Part shown: positions 1 to 9,240 of the stretch, piece after piece
Layout of the letters: the number at the start of each line of letters is the position of its first letter
Position numbering within the stretch: position 1 is the stretch's first letter
Assembly: GCF_000745425.1 (NCBI RefSeq)
Contig: NZ_JQJH01000012.1
Span: 62,001 to 126,000 of the forward strand
Reading direction: 5' to 3'
From: Beijerinckia mobilis
GTDB taxonomy: Bacteria > Pseudomonadota > Alphaproteobacteria > Rhizobiales > Beijerinckiaceae
Length of the DNA stretch: 64,000 bases
Made by a program: the position numbers and the translations under genes
Notes under the pieces: model-generated
Told to the model about the DNA's origin: nothing
The model's input: only the letters and a program-made list of their open reading frames with translations
Databases searched by the model: none

Positions 1-269
1 CTGCCACCAAGGCCGCCGTTTTTACGCCGCCGCGAAAATAAAAACCGATATTATTTCAATAGCTTTCAAGCATAAGGCCAAGCCGCGAAGCAAGCGCGGC
101 GATAAGACGCAAGGCGAAGCCACGCCCCGGCTTCATGCGGAAAAATAAATGCGAATCAGAAGGATATCACCAACGGGAACGGATCGGGAAGCGAGCCGGT
201 TCGCGGCGCTGACTGTCGGTCGTCGACGCAATCTGGATAACGTCCAGCAGCATGGCACGCGTCCCGCGA

Positions 270-1061
270 TCACCGTTCCTTTTTAGCGCTGCCGTCGCTC
301 ACGCCGATCTTGACCGCATAATCCTGATCAGCCTGTTCGGTATGGAAAGGCATCTGCAAGACATCCGAGATCAGCGTGTAGCTTCCCTCCGTCCTGCCCG
401 GAGGGATCGTGACCGTGGCATGATAAGTCTTGCTAAAGATCTCTTGCTTCTCACCCTCGTCGAAGATCGCCACCCGGCCTTGCACATTGAATGTTCCAGG
501 GTTTCCCTTCGGTCCCAGCAAGACCTTGCCGCGCATACCGACCTTGATCTCCAGCTTGTCGCCATTGCGACCACATTCCCGCGCCGCATCGTCGATCGAA
601 ATCTGGTAGCGCAGATCATTGTTCGCTTCGCCGCCCGCGTAGACGCGCTTGGCGGCATCGCCTTCAAGGAGAACGATTTCCGGGCAGGCGATGGGTACGA
701 CATTTTGCCGGAGATTGCCGTGCTCGTCGAAGGAGGCACTCTTCAATCCGAGGAGACTTGCGAGTTTGGGCGTGAAACTGTTCTGCGACTCCGAGCCAAC
801 ATCCTGCACTGACGGACTGTCAAAACTGCTGGCCGGCCCCTTGCCGCCACACGCGGCCAGAGTAGCGGCGAGAGCCAAGCAGACGACGCCCCGTGCAAGA
901 TTCCGAGTCCTGGAGAGCGACTTGTCCCGCAGGATCTTTTGGCGCGCAGACGCACCATCGGAAACAGCCGCAACGCGTTTATCGTCAGGGCGGGACCCTG
1001 TCCTCGAGCGTGCACGGAAGGCAAATTGAAAAGCACCGATTCTGCTTACGGCTTGCCGCAT
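270..1061 (-). CDS. Putative lipoprotein of unknown function
   Basis: Probable exported lipoprotein. A hydrophobic stretch ends in a clear lipobox, Leu-Ala-Ala-Cys, with the cysteine near residue 71 counted from the most upstream ATG. The 70 residues before the cysteine are too long for a normal signal peptide, so the true start is probably internal, perhaps a non-ATG codon near 900-960. The mature part of about 190 residues is hydrophilic, contains a short Cys-Pro segment and a long beta-rich region, and ends in a Lys-Lys-Glu-Arg tail. I do not recognise a named domain. It lies on the same strand as the IalB-type gene upstream, about 260 bases away. That the frame is coding is likely; the start is uncertain. 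Confidence 0.7.
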   Translation of the reverse strand: MRQAVSRIGAFQFAFRARSRTGSRPDDKRVAAVSDGASARQKILRDKSLSRTRNLARGVVCLALAATLAACGGKGPASSFDSPSVQDVGSESQNSFTPKLASLLGLKSASFDEHGNLRQNVVPIACPEIVLLEGDAAKRVYAGGEANNDLRYQISIDDAARECGRNGDKLEIKVGMRGKVLLGPKGNPGTFNVQGRVAIFDEGEKQEIFSKTYHATVTIPPGRTEGSYTLISDVLQMPFHTEQADQDYAVKIGVSDGSAKKER

Positions 1062-1324
1062 GCACCAAGGCTCCCGAAAGGATGATCGGAGCCGGAGCAG
1101 AACCTGCTTCGGCTGCGTGAAGGCATTAGGAGAAACCGAAACGAAAAGAACGGACTAGTGGAGAAGCGCGCAAGACACCCGTCCTTCCGCTGAGGTCGCA
1201 CGGTTTTATCCTTACTCTCGGCAAAAGGAAATGCTTCCGGACAAGCTGTGGCGCAAGCCCGCGACTCTCCCCATGCGCACGACCGGCCTTGGCAGGAGCC
1301 GTTCCGGAAAGGTCCGAAATAACT

Positions 1325-1996
1325 CTATGGCAGGCGTGCAAATCCTTCCTTGAACCCGTTGAGCGCCAGAGGAATGCCGATTCCCTCCTCGGGGGTCTGG
1401 AAGATGATGAAAGTGGCATTCTTGCCGTTCTTCATCTGCTCGATGAGCTTTTCATCCATCACGACCTCAGCGACGCAACCGGTCGGCAGACACCGCACAA
1501 AACCGGCACGCCCGACGTCGGTCGCGTCGATCTTGAGGCCTAGGCCGGAAGGCAGCAAAACGCCAAGTGGAGCAATGACTCGCAACAATCGGCTCTTGCC
1601 ATCGGCCGTCTTCAAAACGATCACGACGAGATTAATGTTGGGCTTGTCTTCCGCGGCGACGCTTTGCAGCAACGCGCATTGTTCGCTCTGTGCGCCCGGC
1701 GGCGTTTCACACCGCAATTCCCAGTCGCCATGCTTGGCCTTGACGATGCCCTGCGCCGTCGCCGGCGCGCCGGACACGGCCAGCAGAGAACATAAACCCA
1801 CCAGAAAAAGCAGCCCCAATCCGAGCATACGCGCCGTAAAAGAACGCGAATCACCACGGGGGGCAACTGCAGGAGCCACGGATTGATTCACAAAGCCCGA
1901 TTCCCGCAGGCGCGGGGCACAAAACCATTGATTGAGAGGCCAAACCGGCCGGGCGATTCCTTCTCGACCTATACGCTCGTCGATCCATTCCGCCAT
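1325..1996 (-). CDS. Invasion-associated locus B (IalB) family protein
   Basis: Periplasmic protein of the IalB family, common in Hyphomicrobiales; the family was named from Bartonella, and its biochemical role in free-living species is unknown. Seen in the sequence: an N-terminal region with a hydrophobic segment around residues 58-80 ending at Ala-Thr-Ala-Gln, then the typical start of the mature domain (HGDWELRC), a conserved Cys-Ala-Leu-Leu stretch, a Cys-Leu-Pro-Thr-Gly-Cys pair and a C-terminal GFxxGFARL segment. I placed the start at the ATG at 1996, which has GGAG five bases upstream; another in-frame ATG lies 15 bases further out. A shorter product starting near 1828 would begin directly at the signal peptide but has a poor ribosome site. 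Confidence 0.88.
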   Translation of the reverse strand: MAEWIDERIGREGIARPVWPLNQWFCAPRLRESGFVNQSVAPAVAPRGDSRSFTARMLGLGLLFLVGLCSLLAVSGAPATAQGIVKAKHGDWELRCETPPGAQSEQCALLQSVAAEDKPNINLVVIVLKTADGKSRLLRVIAPLGVLLPSGLGLKIDATDVGRAGFVRCLPTGCVAEVVMDEKLIEQMKNGKNATFIIFQTPEEGIGIPLALNGFKEGFARLP

Positions 1997-2689
1997 GCTT
2001 GCTCCAGCCATCCGCCTTTAGTCAATATCCAATGTCTATTCTAGAATACCTCTGCGCCAAAGCCTTTAGCCATAACGCCGAGGGAGTTCGCATCCTCCCG
2101 CGTCGATCATGCTCCATACCGCGCCAGAAACACTTCGACACGTCCTTGGCGTTTGAGGAAGATCACTTTGGAAGAGGGCGCCCCAGAAGCAACCGCCTTG
2201 CGGTGTTCGATTTTCCAAATCGATTCCGCCTAAGCAGGCGTGCGCAGCCAGCACCGCAATTGATTTTACTTCAAAAAGCAAAATCAATGCTTCCTAGATT
2301 TTTTTAAGTATAAGCCAACTTTGGAAAGTTTGCTTAGTGCGTGAGGCCCAGCGTATCGCCGGGGGACCAGCTTGGAGAGCACTAGCAAATCACCTCACCC
2401 TGTCAAGCACAAGGGTCGGTCACGAATTCCGGCGCAGATTCCCAGTCGATACCCGGCCCACGCATTCACCAACTTGCGGCCGAAAGACATATCGCGCATC
2501 GGCTAAAATCAGCAACTCTTGGTCTTGCGCTTTTAAGCCGCAACATATGAATTGCGCTTGAAACGCGTTTGTGTTTTGAACCCAAATAGGTTCCATCCAT
2601 CCAGGCTGGAAGGTCCGGCGCATGGCGCGCCGGAGAAGCCGCTTATGAGTCAACACGGCGCACTGCCGTGCAGCGGAGCGAGGGTATAC
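1997..2689. other. Divergent intergenic region upstream of coxB
   Basis: About 690 bases between the divergent ialB-type gene and coxB, with no convincing coding frame. It contains a perfect small palindrome (arms CGATTT/AAATCG) at 2208-2222. A longer inverted repeat (arms TTGATTTT/AAAATCAA) lies at 2260-2287 and is followed by a run of seven T at about 2299-2305, so the second could act as a weak terminator or mark the end of a small RNA. The block around 2260-2335 is clearly AT-rich compared with its surroundings. Promoters for both flanking genes should lie here; I could not fix a -35/-10 pair with confidence. Confidence 0.5.
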
Positions 2690-3559
2690 ATGAACTTTGT
2701 TCCACCAGCCGCGCGACCCTCTCGATTGGTGCGCAGCGCAATCGGATTGGGTTTGCTCCTTTCCACAACGATTTCTGCCGGACTGGCTCATGCCGATGGC
2801 CTCGCCTATCCTGGCGAGATCTCCATGCAGGCAGCCGCAACGCCGATTGCCGAGGAAATTCACGTTTTCCACAACTGGGTGCTGCTGCCGATCATCACCG
2901 CGATCTGCCTGCTGGTCCTCGGGCTTCTGGCCTATGTGATCTTCCGCTTCAATGACAAGGCCAATACGGTTCCGTCCCAGACGACTCATCATACCGGCCT
3001 CGAAGTCGCCTGGACCATCTTCCCGGTCCTGGTTCTGGTTGTGATCGCAATTCCCTCGTTCCGGCTGCTCACGCACCAATTGGTGGTTCCGCCTTCCGAT
3101 CTGACCGTCAAGGTCACCGGAAAGCAGTGGTACTGGAGCTATAATTATCCGGCCGACCAGGGCGGTGGCTTCGAATTTGATTCAACCCTGATCCAGGAAG
3201 CCGATCTGAAGCCCGGCGATGTGCGCCTGCTTTCCGTCGACAATGAGGCGGTGGTACCGGTTGGCAAAGTCGTCCATGTCCTGGTGACCGCGGACGATGT
3301 GATTCACTCCTTCACGATTCCCTCCTTCGGCATCCGTATCGACGCCGTCCCCGGCCGTACCAACGAAACCTGGTTCAAGGCCGAGCGCGAAGGCATCTAT
3401 TACGGTCAATGCTCCAAGCTTTGCGGCAAGGATCACGCTTATATGCCGATTGCCTTCCGCGTCGTGAGCGAAGAAAAATATGCTGACTGGCTCGCCTCGG
3501 CGAAGAAGAAATTCGCTTCCGCTGATTCCCAGCCGATCCATCTCGCACAGGCACATTGA
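2690..3559 (+). CDS. coxB: Cytochrome c oxidase subunit II (aa3 type)
   Basis: Subunit II of the aa3-type cytochrome c oxidase, which carries the CuA centre that takes electrons from cytochrome c on the periplasmic side. Seen in the sequence: a signal peptide of about 35 residues, two membrane helices (about residues 50-75 and 95-115), the aromatic electron-entry segment KQWYWSYNYP, and a CuA ligand set at Cys241, Cys245, His249 and Met252 with an upstream ligand His in the DDVIHSF segment. The total of 289 residues is normal. The start at 2690 is preceded by a purine-rich GGAGCGAGGG; earlier in-frame ATGs at 2552 and 2645 would add an unlikely leader. It is the first gene of the oxidase cluster, 162 bases before coxA. 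Confidence 0.96.
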   Translation: MNFVPPAARPSRLVRSAIGLGLLLSTTISAGLAHADGLAYPGEISMQAAATPIAEEIHVFHNWVLLPIITAICLLVLGLLAYVIFRFNDKANTVPSQTTHHTGLEVAWTIFPVLVLVVIAIPSFRLLTHQLVVPPSDLTVKVTGKQWYWSYNYPADQGGGFEFDSTLIQEADLKPGDVRLLSVDNEAVVPVGKVVHVLVTADDVIHSFTIPSFGIRIDAVPGRTNETWFKAEREGIYYGQCSKLCGKDHAYMPIAFRVVSEEKYADWLASAKKKFASADSQPIHLAQAH

Positions 3560-3582
3560 ATTCCAGGTGTGAATTCCAGGTG
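3557..3582 (+). repeat. 13-bp tandem duplication over the coxB stop codon
   Basis: Two perfect head-to-tail copies of TGAATTCCAGGTG, at 3557-3569 and 3570-3582. The first copy contains the TGA stop of coxB, so the duplication repeats the end of the gene. It looks like a recent slippage or duplication event in the coxB-coxA spacer. Confidence 0.9.
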
Positions 3583-3721
3583 TAGGGAGGGCGGCACGCA
3601 TCCCGGCTTCTCCCCGCCATCCGACGACAACGACGAAAAACCAAGCGGCGGTTTTGATAGGTCAAGGTTCCGCCACTTGCCCTAATCGGACCGCAAACAT
3701 CCGTTTCGAGGAGACTTCCTG

Positions 3722-5380
3722 ATGGCGACAGCCTCAGCCCATCCAGCACATCCCACCGGGTTGAAACGATATCTGTTTTCAACCAACCACAAAGATATTG
3801 GTATACTTTACCTCGTCTTCGCGGTCATCGCGGGCGTCTTCGGCGCGTTCCTGTCGATTCTGATGCGTATGGAACTGCAATATCCCGGCATCCAGATTTT
3901 CACTCATCTCGCCCAGATCGTCGACGGCGCTGCTCCTGAAACCGCCATTGACGCCGCGAAGAATCTTTATAACGTCACGATCACCATTCACGGCCTGATC
4001 ATGATCTTCTTCATGGTCATGCCGGCGCTGATCGGCGGTTTCGGTAATTATTTCATTCCGCTGATGATCGGCGCGCCGGATATGGCGTTCCCGCGCCTCA
4101 ACAATATTTCCTTCTGGCTACTGCCCGCTTCTCTCGGCCTCGCCGTGATCTCGCTGTTCATGGAAGGCGCACCCGGCATGCTGGGCTTCGGCGGCGGCTG
4201 GGTCATGTATCCGCCGCTATCCGCCAATACGGGCCATCCGGGTCCGGCTATGGATTTCCTCATCCTCGGCCTGCATATCGCCGGTATTTCGTCCCTCGTC
4301 GGCTCGATCAATCTGATCACCACGATCTTCAACATGCGCGCGCCCGGCATGACGATGCATAAAATGCCTTTGTTCGCCTGGGGCATGCTCACTGCAGCGT
4401 TTTTGCTGGTTCTCTCGCTCCCGGTTCTCGCCGGCGCACTCACCATGCTGCTGACTGACCGCAACTTCGGAACGACTTTCTTCGACCCGTCCGGCGGCGG
4501 TGATCCTCTTCTGTTCCAGCATCTGTTCTGGTTCTTCGGTCATCCCGAAGTCTACATCATGATCCTGCCGGCCTTCGGCATCATCAGCCACATCGTTTCG
4601 ACCTTCGCCAAGAAACCGGTCTTCGGCTATCTCGGCATGGCCTATGCCATGGTCGCCATCGGCATCGTCGGCTTCGTCGTGTGGGCTCACCACATGTACA
4701 CGGTCGGCATGTCGCTCGATACACAACGCTATTTCGTCTTCGCCACGATGGTGATCGCGGTGCCGACCGGCGTTAAGATCTTTTCCTGGATCGCCACGAT
4801 GTGGGGTGGCTCCATCACCTTCCGGGCGCCGATGTACTGGGCGATCGGCTTCATCTTCGTGTTTACCGTTGGTGGCGTCACTGGCGTCGTTCTCGCCAAT
4901 GCTGCTGCCGACCGCGCCCTGCACGAGACCTATTACGTCGTCGCGCACTTCCACTACACCCTGTCGCTCGGCGCCGTGTTCGGCATTTTCGCCGGCTTCT
5001 ACTATTGGTTCCCGAAAATGTCGGGTTACCTCTACAATGAGCGCCTTGCGAAGATTCACTTCTGGATGTTCTTCATCGGCGTGAACCTGACCTTCTTCCC
5101 GCAGCATTTCCTCGGCCTTGCCGGCATGCCGCGACGCTATATCGACTATCCGAACGCCTATATGCTCTGGAATTCGGTCTCCTCCATCGGTTCCTACATT
5201 TCCGGGCTCAGCGTCATCTTCTTCCTTTATATCGTCTTCCAGGCCTTCGCGCAGAAGCGGCTGGCCGGCGCCAATCCATGGGGTCCGGGCGCCACAACGC
5301 TCGAATGGACTCTCAGCTCGCCGCCTCCGTTCCATCAGTTCGACACGCTTCCGCGTATCGTCGGCTCGGACAGCCACTAA
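3722..5380 (+). CDS. coxA: Cytochrome c oxidase subunit I (aa3 type)
   Basis: Catalytic subunit of the heme-copper oxygen reductase, holding heme a and the heme a3/CuB site where O2 is reduced. At 552 residues with about 12 membrane helices it has the usual size. Seen in the sequence: the low-spin heme region [14 protein letters not shown], the CuB/cross-linked tyrosine segment with His274-Pro-Glu-Val-Tyr278, the CuB histidine pair His323-His324, and the C-terminal HFHYTLSLG heme ligand region. These mark an A1-type (mitochondrial-like) proton-pumping oxidase. The start at 3722 is preceded by GGAGAC. A hairpin follows the gene, and ctaB begins about 500 bases downstream. Confidence 0.98.
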   Translation: MATASAHPAHPTGLKRYLFSTNHKDIGILYLVFAVIAGVFGAFLSILMRMELQYPGIQIFTHLAQIVDGAAPETAIDAAKNLYNVTITIHGLIMIFFMVMPALIGGFGNYFIPLMIGAPDMAFPRLNNISFWLLPASLGLAVISLFMEGAPGMLGFGGGWVMYPPLSANTGHPGPAMDFLILGLHIAGISSLVGSINLITTIFNMRAPGMTMHKMPLFAWGMLTAAFLLVLSLPVLAGALTMLLTDRNFGTTFFDPSGGGDPLLFQHLFWFFGHPEVYIMILPAFGIISHIVSTFAKKPVFGYLGMAYAMVAIGIVGFVVWAHHMYTVGMSLDTQRYFVFATMVIAVPTGVKIFSWIATMWGGSITFRAPMYWAIGFIFVFTVGGVTGVVLANAAADRALHETYYVVAHFHYTLSLGAVFGIFAGFYYWFPKMSGYLYNERLAKIHFWMFFIGVNLTFFPQHFLGLAGMPRRYIDYPNAYMLWNSVSSIGSYISGLSVIFFLYIVFQAFAQKRLAGANPWGPGATTLEWTLSSPPPFHQFDTLPRIVGSDSH

Positions 5381-5388
5381 CGTTTTTC

Positions 5389-5410
5389 GCGGCGAGCCAC
5401 GGCTCGTCGC
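5389..5410 (+). terminator. Hairpin directly after coxA
   Basis: Inverted repeat GCGGCGAGCC / GGCTCGTCGC (one mismatch) nine bases after the coxA stop. A T-rich but not uniform sequence follows (GATTCTCCCTTC). It could be a weak terminator or an mRNA 3' stabilising hairpin separating coxBA from the assembly genes. Confidence 0.45.
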
Positions 5411-5443
5411 GATTCTCCCTTCGTGGACAAAATTCGGCGCTTA

Positions 5444-5472
5444 GAGCGTTGCGGGTCTATCCGGCAACGCTC
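5444..5472. repeat. Dispersed palindrome, family D (copy 1)
   Basis: Inverted repeat with arms GAGCGTTGC / GCAACGCTC around GGGTCTATCCG. It has the same layout as the copies at 13561, 20983, 37023 and 49233 (GAGCRTTTC - GGATATATCC - GAAAYGCTC). The following bases, a CACTCGAACAA-like linker, also match those after the 20983 copy. Confidence 0.75.
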
Positions 5473-5883
5473 CACTCGAACAATGAGAGTGTTTGCGAAC
5501 GAAGCGTCGAATTTTATCCATGATGTTGGGATGGCCGTTACGACAGCCCCGTTCTTACGAGGCTCGTCCAATTTCCACCCAGCGATCTCGTCACCGACAA
5601 AAACAATGGAAAATAAAAGATGGGGGGAACGAATCTCTAGCGGTTTCAGAACCATCATCAGAGAAGACCGGTCTGATCGCGACTGTCTCCCGGCTCCCCG
5701 CCGGGAGATTGGACATAATCAAGCCGTTTGGGACCGTTTCGGTCCCTACCATCCGGCTCTCATATGTTGCGAATCACCAGACTTCGGAATGATGGCCGCT
5801 GTCTTTGCGCCCGCAGCACGGATCTCGCGAGAGGTATCCGCTGCGGTAGAATTCACGGCTTCGGCCTAACCCGGCACATTTAC
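5473..5883. other. coxA-ctaB spacer with two strong hairpins
   Basis: With the hairpin and repeat before it, this completes a 500-base gap in the oxidase cluster. Frames through it have no recognisable protein features. Two perfect hairpins sit close together before ctaB: TCTCCCGGC/GCCGGGAGA at 5686-5708 and GGGACCG/CGGTCCC at 5730-5746. They could be a terminator or processing site followed by a ctaB promoter; neither has a long T tract. Confidence 0.55.
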
Positions 5884-6825
5884 ATGACTTTCCTCAGCCA
5901 AGTACCTTCCGCCGCCATATCGAGCGCCAGTCCCTCGGATTATTTTTCCCTGTTGAAACCCCGGGTTATGTCCCTGGTGATTTTTACGGCGCTGGCGGGA
6001 ATGTTGCTGGCCCCTGTCCCCGTGAACCCGATCGTCGGTTTCGCCAGCCTGCTCGCCATTGCCGTGGGCGCCGGCGCCTCCGGGGCTCTCAATATGTGGT
6101 ATGATGCTGACATAGACGCGGTCATGAAGCGAACCGCCAAACGGCCGATTCCTCTCGGCCGCGTCCTGCCGCAGGAAGCTCAGGCCTTCGGCCTCACGCT
6201 CACCCTTCTCTCGGTTTTCACTCTTGGCGTGGTCGCCAATTGGCTGGCAGCGGCCTTTCTTGCCTTCACCATCTTTTTTTATGTCGTCATCTATACGATG
6301 TGGCTGAAGCGCTCGACCCCTCAGAACATCGTCATCGGCGGGGCCGCTGGGGCGTTTCCACCCATGGTCGGCTATGTCGCGGCAACGGGTCAGTTCAGCC
6401 TGTCGAGTTTCATCCTCTTCGCCATCATCTTCATCTGGACGCCGCCGCATTTCTGGGCGCTCGCCCTCGTGCGTTCCGAGGATTATCGGCAGGCGGGCAT
6501 TCCGATGATGCCCAATGTGAGAGGCTCCGACCACACGCGTCTTGAAATCCTTCTCTACACGCTGGTGCTGGTGCCGGTCGGCGTGCTGCCCTGGCTGTTC
6601 GGCTTCACCTCTCTCGCCTATGGCATCATTTCGATCACGCTCGGGGGTACGATGCTCTTCTTCGCCGCACGCGTCTTTGCCGTGCGGACCGGCCCGCAAG
6701 CGGATCGCCATGCCAAGGCGCTGTTCGGATTTTCCATCCTTTATCTTTTCCTGCTGTTTGCCGAGATCGTCATTGAACGATTGATCCCGATCGTCGCCAG
6801 CTTCGTTGCTCAAGTGATTGGCTGA
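5884..6825 (+). CDS. ctaB: Protoheme IX farnesyltransferase (heme O synthase)
   Basis: UbiA-family membrane prenyltransferase that adds a farnesyl group to heme B to make heme O, the precursor of heme A for the oxidase. Seen in the sequence: about nine hydrophobic helices, the first aspartate-rich site in [15 protein letters not shown], and the second conserved loop [11 protein letters not shown] followed by [11 protein letters not shown]. The length of 313 residues is typical. The start at 5884 gives the expected short cytosolic N-terminus before [10 protein letters not shown]; an upstream in-frame ATG at 5728 would add 52 residues of non-family sequence. The gene is followed 18 bases later by the small coxF-like gene. 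Confidence 0.96.
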   Translation: MTFLSQVPSAAISSASPSDYFSLLKPRVMSLVIFTALAGMLLAPVPVNPIVGFASLLAIAVGAGASGALNMWYDADIDAVMKRTAKRPIPLGRVLPQEAQAFGLTLTLLSVFTLGVVANWLAAAFLAFTIFFYVVIYTMWLKRSTPQNIVIGGAAGAFPPMVGYVAATGQFSLSSFILFAIIFIWTPPHFWALALVRSEDYRQAGIPMMPNVRGSDHTRLEILLYTLVLVPVGVLPWLFGFTSLAYGIISITLGGTMLFFAARVFAVRTGPQADRHAKALFGFSILYLFLLFAEIVIERLIPIVASFVAQVIG

Positions 6826-6843
6826 CGGCGCAGGAGTTGACTG

Positions 6844-7011
6844 ATGACGAAAGATAAAGAACCCGAGGGGATCACCCTCACACCGGAACAGGAAAAAGCC
6901 CGGCGGCAACGCAACGTCGCAATCGGGGTGGCGATCGCCTTTTTCGTCCTGCTGTTTTATGTGGTCACCATCGCCAAGCTTGGGCCTGGGGTCATCGACA
7001 AGCCATTTTGA
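6844..7011 (+). CDS. coxF: Small CoxF-like membrane protein of the oxidase cluster
   Basis: A 55-residue protein with a charged N-terminal half (rich in Lys, Glu, Arg) and one membrane helix at about residues 27-44, ending GPGVIDKPF. Small proteins of this design lie between ctaB and ctaG in many alphaproteobacterial oxidase clusters and are called CoxF; the function is thought to be in oxidase assembly. The start at 6844 has GGAGTTG close upstream and the gene follows ctaB by 18 bases. The assignment rests on position, size and topology, since the protein is too short for motif-based proof. Confidence 0.8.
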   Translation: MTKDKEPEGITLTPEQEKARRQRNVAIGVAIAFFVLLFYVVTIAKLGPGVIDKPF

Positions 7012-7143
7012 CAAAAGGTAACGACATCATTCTTCGTGAGTACACCTCGCATGAGGCATTCCGGAGAGGAACCACGATCAAGTGCTCAGGAACACCTCTC
7101 ACCGCTCCAGAAACCTGAGAGGTGAAGCACGAAGGGGAAAAGT

Positions 7144-7767
7144 GTGGAAATGAACGCTTCTCCGGCCACTGAACAGGAGGCACGAAAGTCCAGGCGGCGC
7201 ATGACTGTCAGCGCCGTCCTCATCAGTGGCGCCATCTTCAGCATGCTCGGCCTTTCCTTTGCGGCTGTTCCTTTGTACCGGATGTTCTGCTCCGCAACGG
7301 GTTACGGCGGTACGACACAGGTCGCCAAAATCGCTCCAGCCACCGAGGGACAACGCGATATCATTGTGCGGTTCAACGCCAATGTCGCCAAAGGCCTTCC
7401 CTGGAGCTTTGAACCGGAAACGCCGCAAATCCGCTTACGAACCGGCAAGGTGGCGACGGTTTTTTACAAAGTCACCAATCACGCCGACCGGCCGATCGCC
7501 GCCCAGGCGCTCTATAATGTGACGCCAGAAAATAGCGGCGGCTATTTCGACAAGATCTCTTGCTTCTGCTTCACCGAGCAAACGCTCGGCCCGCATGAAA
7601 GCGCCGACATGCCTGTCGTTTTCTTCCTCGATCCGGCTCTCGAACAGGATGAATCGATGAAGAACGTCGATCAGATCACATTGTCCTACACGTTTTTCAT
7701 CTCGAAAAATCCTGCGCCGGTGACCGCATCAAGCGACCATAGCGAGGGCAGCGACAAACCATTGTGA
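7144..7767 (+). CDS. ctaG: Cytochrome c oxidase assembly protein CtaG/Cox11
   Basis: Copper chaperone that delivers copper to the CuB site of subunit I. Seen in the sequence: a short cytosolic tail rich in Arg and Lys, one membrane helix at about residues 20-42, a conserved Cys49 in RMFCSATGYGG, and the copper-binding Cys140-Phe-Cys142 motif. The C-terminal part has the family's immunoglobulin-like beta pattern ending in LSYTFF. Length about 207 residues, as usual. The start may be GTG at 7144 or ATG at 7150; both follow an AAGGGGAAAA purine tract. It sits between coxF and coxC, the standard place for this gene. Confidence 0.95.
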   Translation: MEMNASPATEQEARKSRRRMTVSAVLISGAIFSMLGLSFAAVPLYRMFCSATGYGGTTQVAKIAPATEGQRDIIVRFNANVAKGLPWSFEPETPQIRLRTGKVATVFYKVTNHADRPIAAQALYNVTPENSGGYFDKISCFCFTEQTLGPHESADMPVVFFLDPALEQDESMKNVDQITLSYTFFISKNPAPVTASSDHSEGSDKPL

Positions 7768-8120
7768 AACAGCTTTTCAGGGAGGCATGCGCCGCATCAA
7801 CGCTGTCTGACCAATAACCGAATTGATCGCCTTGACCATTGCGGTCAAACAAGGCAAAGCCGGAGAAGCAGGGGAAAGCGGATCGGTCGGCAAAGATTGC
7901 TCGCTTCGCGTCTCGCGCTACAGATCCGCTGCTGCGCTCTTCCGGTTCCTCGCATGACCATTCTGGTGCAAAATCGGGATCTTTCCAGGCCAAAGGTCAT
8001 CCTGCGATGATGGGCCCGGTGGATCCGGTGTCTGGAACAGATCATTATCCCTTTCCAACCCTATCGGGCGGAAGAACGACTGGAGCAAGGCTCGCGCAGC
8101 CATAAAGAAGGTAGACTCTC
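7768..8120. other. ctaG-coxC spacer
   Basis: A 353-base gap without a supportable gene. It holds one inverted repeat at 7829-7855 (GCCTTGACC ... GGTCAAACAAGGC, imperfect) without a T tract. An 88-codon open frame at 7839-8105 has low-complexity basic composition and no family features, and I do not call it. Confidence 0.6.
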
Positions 8121-8990
8121 ATGTCGGACGCGCATGCGAAACCGAATCACGATTATCATCTCGTCGATCCCAGTCCATGGCCCCTGGCAGCGTCCATCGC
8201 GGCCTTCATTATGGCTGTCGGCGGCGTCCTGTGGATGAAAGGCATGACCATCGGCGGATCCAAAGCCGGTGTCTACGTCTTCTTTGCCGGCCTTATCGGT
8301 GTTCTCTACACCGCCGCCTCCTGGTGGGTCGATATCATCAAGGAAGCTGAACACGGCGGCTACCATACACGTGTCGTCCAGATCAGCCACCGTTACGGCA
8401 TGATCCTGTTCATCGCCTCCGAAGTGATGTTCTTCGTCGCCTGGTTCTGGGCCTTCTTCAACACCAGCCTGTTTCCGAATTTTCCGATCGAATATGCCCG
8501 GACGGAATTTCTTGGCGGCGTCTGGCCCCCGAAGGGTATGGAGGCCATCAATCCCTGGAAGCTGCCGCTTCTCAACACGATGATCCTCCTGACCTCGGGC
8601 ACCACCGTCACCTGGGCGCATCATGCGCTTCTGGAAAATGATCGTGCCACGGTCAAGAAAGCCCTGTTGCTGACCATCGTTCTTGGCGTGATCTTCAGCT
8701 TCGTGCAGGGATACGAATATATTCACGCCCCCTTCGCCTTCAAAGGCTCAATCTTCGGATCGACCTTCTTCATGGCGACGGGCTTCCACGGTTTTCACGT
8801 CATCATCGGCACGCTCTTCCTTCTGGTGTGCCTGATCCGCGTGCAGATTGGCCAGTTCACCCCCACCCATCACCTCGGCTTCGAATTCGCGGCCTGGTAC
8901 TGGCACTTCGTCGACGTGGTTTGGTTGTTCCTCTTTGCCGCCATCTATATCTGGGGTTCGTGGGGCGCGGCCGTCGAAGTCACGGGTTGA
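8121..8990 (+). CDS. coxC: Cytochrome c oxidase subunit III (aa3 type)
   Basis: Third core subunit of the aa3 oxidase, with seven membrane helices; it stabilises proton uptake in subunit I and binds lipids. Seen in the sequence: an N-terminal HDYHLVDPSPWPL segment, a conserved Glu in the SEVMFFVAWFWAFF helix, HHALLENDR, the FMATGFHGFHVIIG helix, and the C-terminal WYWHFVDVVWLFLF signature. The length of 289 residues is normal. The start at 8121 follows AGAAGGTAGA. A strong terminator follows, ending the core oxidase unit. Confidence 0.97.
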   Translation: MSDAHAKPNHDYHLVDPSPWPLAASIAAFIMAVGGVLWMKGMTIGGSKAGVYVFFAGLIGVLYTAASWWVDIIKEAEHGGYHTRVVQISHRYGMILFIASEVMFFVAWFWAFFNTSLFPNFPIEYARTEFLGGVWPPKGMEAINPWKLPLLNTMILLTSGTTVTWAHHALLENDRATVKKALLLTIVLGVIFSFVQGYEYIHAPFAFKGSIFGSTFFMATGFHGFHVIIGTLFLLVCLIRVQIGQFTPTHHLGFEFAAWYWHFVDVVWLFLFAAIYIWGSWGAAVEVTG

Positions 8991-9020
8991 ACTCTTTAAA
9001 GACGTTCTTTCTTTCTCATC

Positions 9021-9044
9021 AAGGGCGGCCACGGCCGCCCTTTT
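9021..9044 (+). terminator. Rho-independent terminator after coxC
   Basis: Stem AAGGGCGGCC / GGCCGCCCTTTT with a two-base centre, 31 bases after the coxC stop and ending in four T. It is a compact GC-rich hairpin with a T tail. Confidence 0.8.
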
Positions 9045-9240
9045 CTATGGAAAATACCCGAGCGGCGTGCGAATCAGTTTGATGGTGATGGACCGGAGCC
9101 CACAGTGGACCATCCTCTGGGAAACGCCATACGACCAGAGCGCGCGAAGAGACGTTTCGTTTCCGGCTTCAGCCAAAGCGCTCGACAATCCTGTCGCCAA
9201 AAGCCCGCCACGCCACACGAATAAGGAAAGGCATGAGCGC

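Noticed and set aside
1-269. Possible 3' end of a gene at the left edge (open frame 2-148, plus strand)
   Set aside because: About 49 Lys/Arg-rich codons with no recognisable motif; without upstream sequence it cannot be supported. A second plus frame closes at about 41.
7839-8105. 88-codon frame in the ctaG-coxC gap
   Set aside because: Composition is basic and low complexity, no domain, no ribosome site; typical of chance frames in GC-rich DNA.
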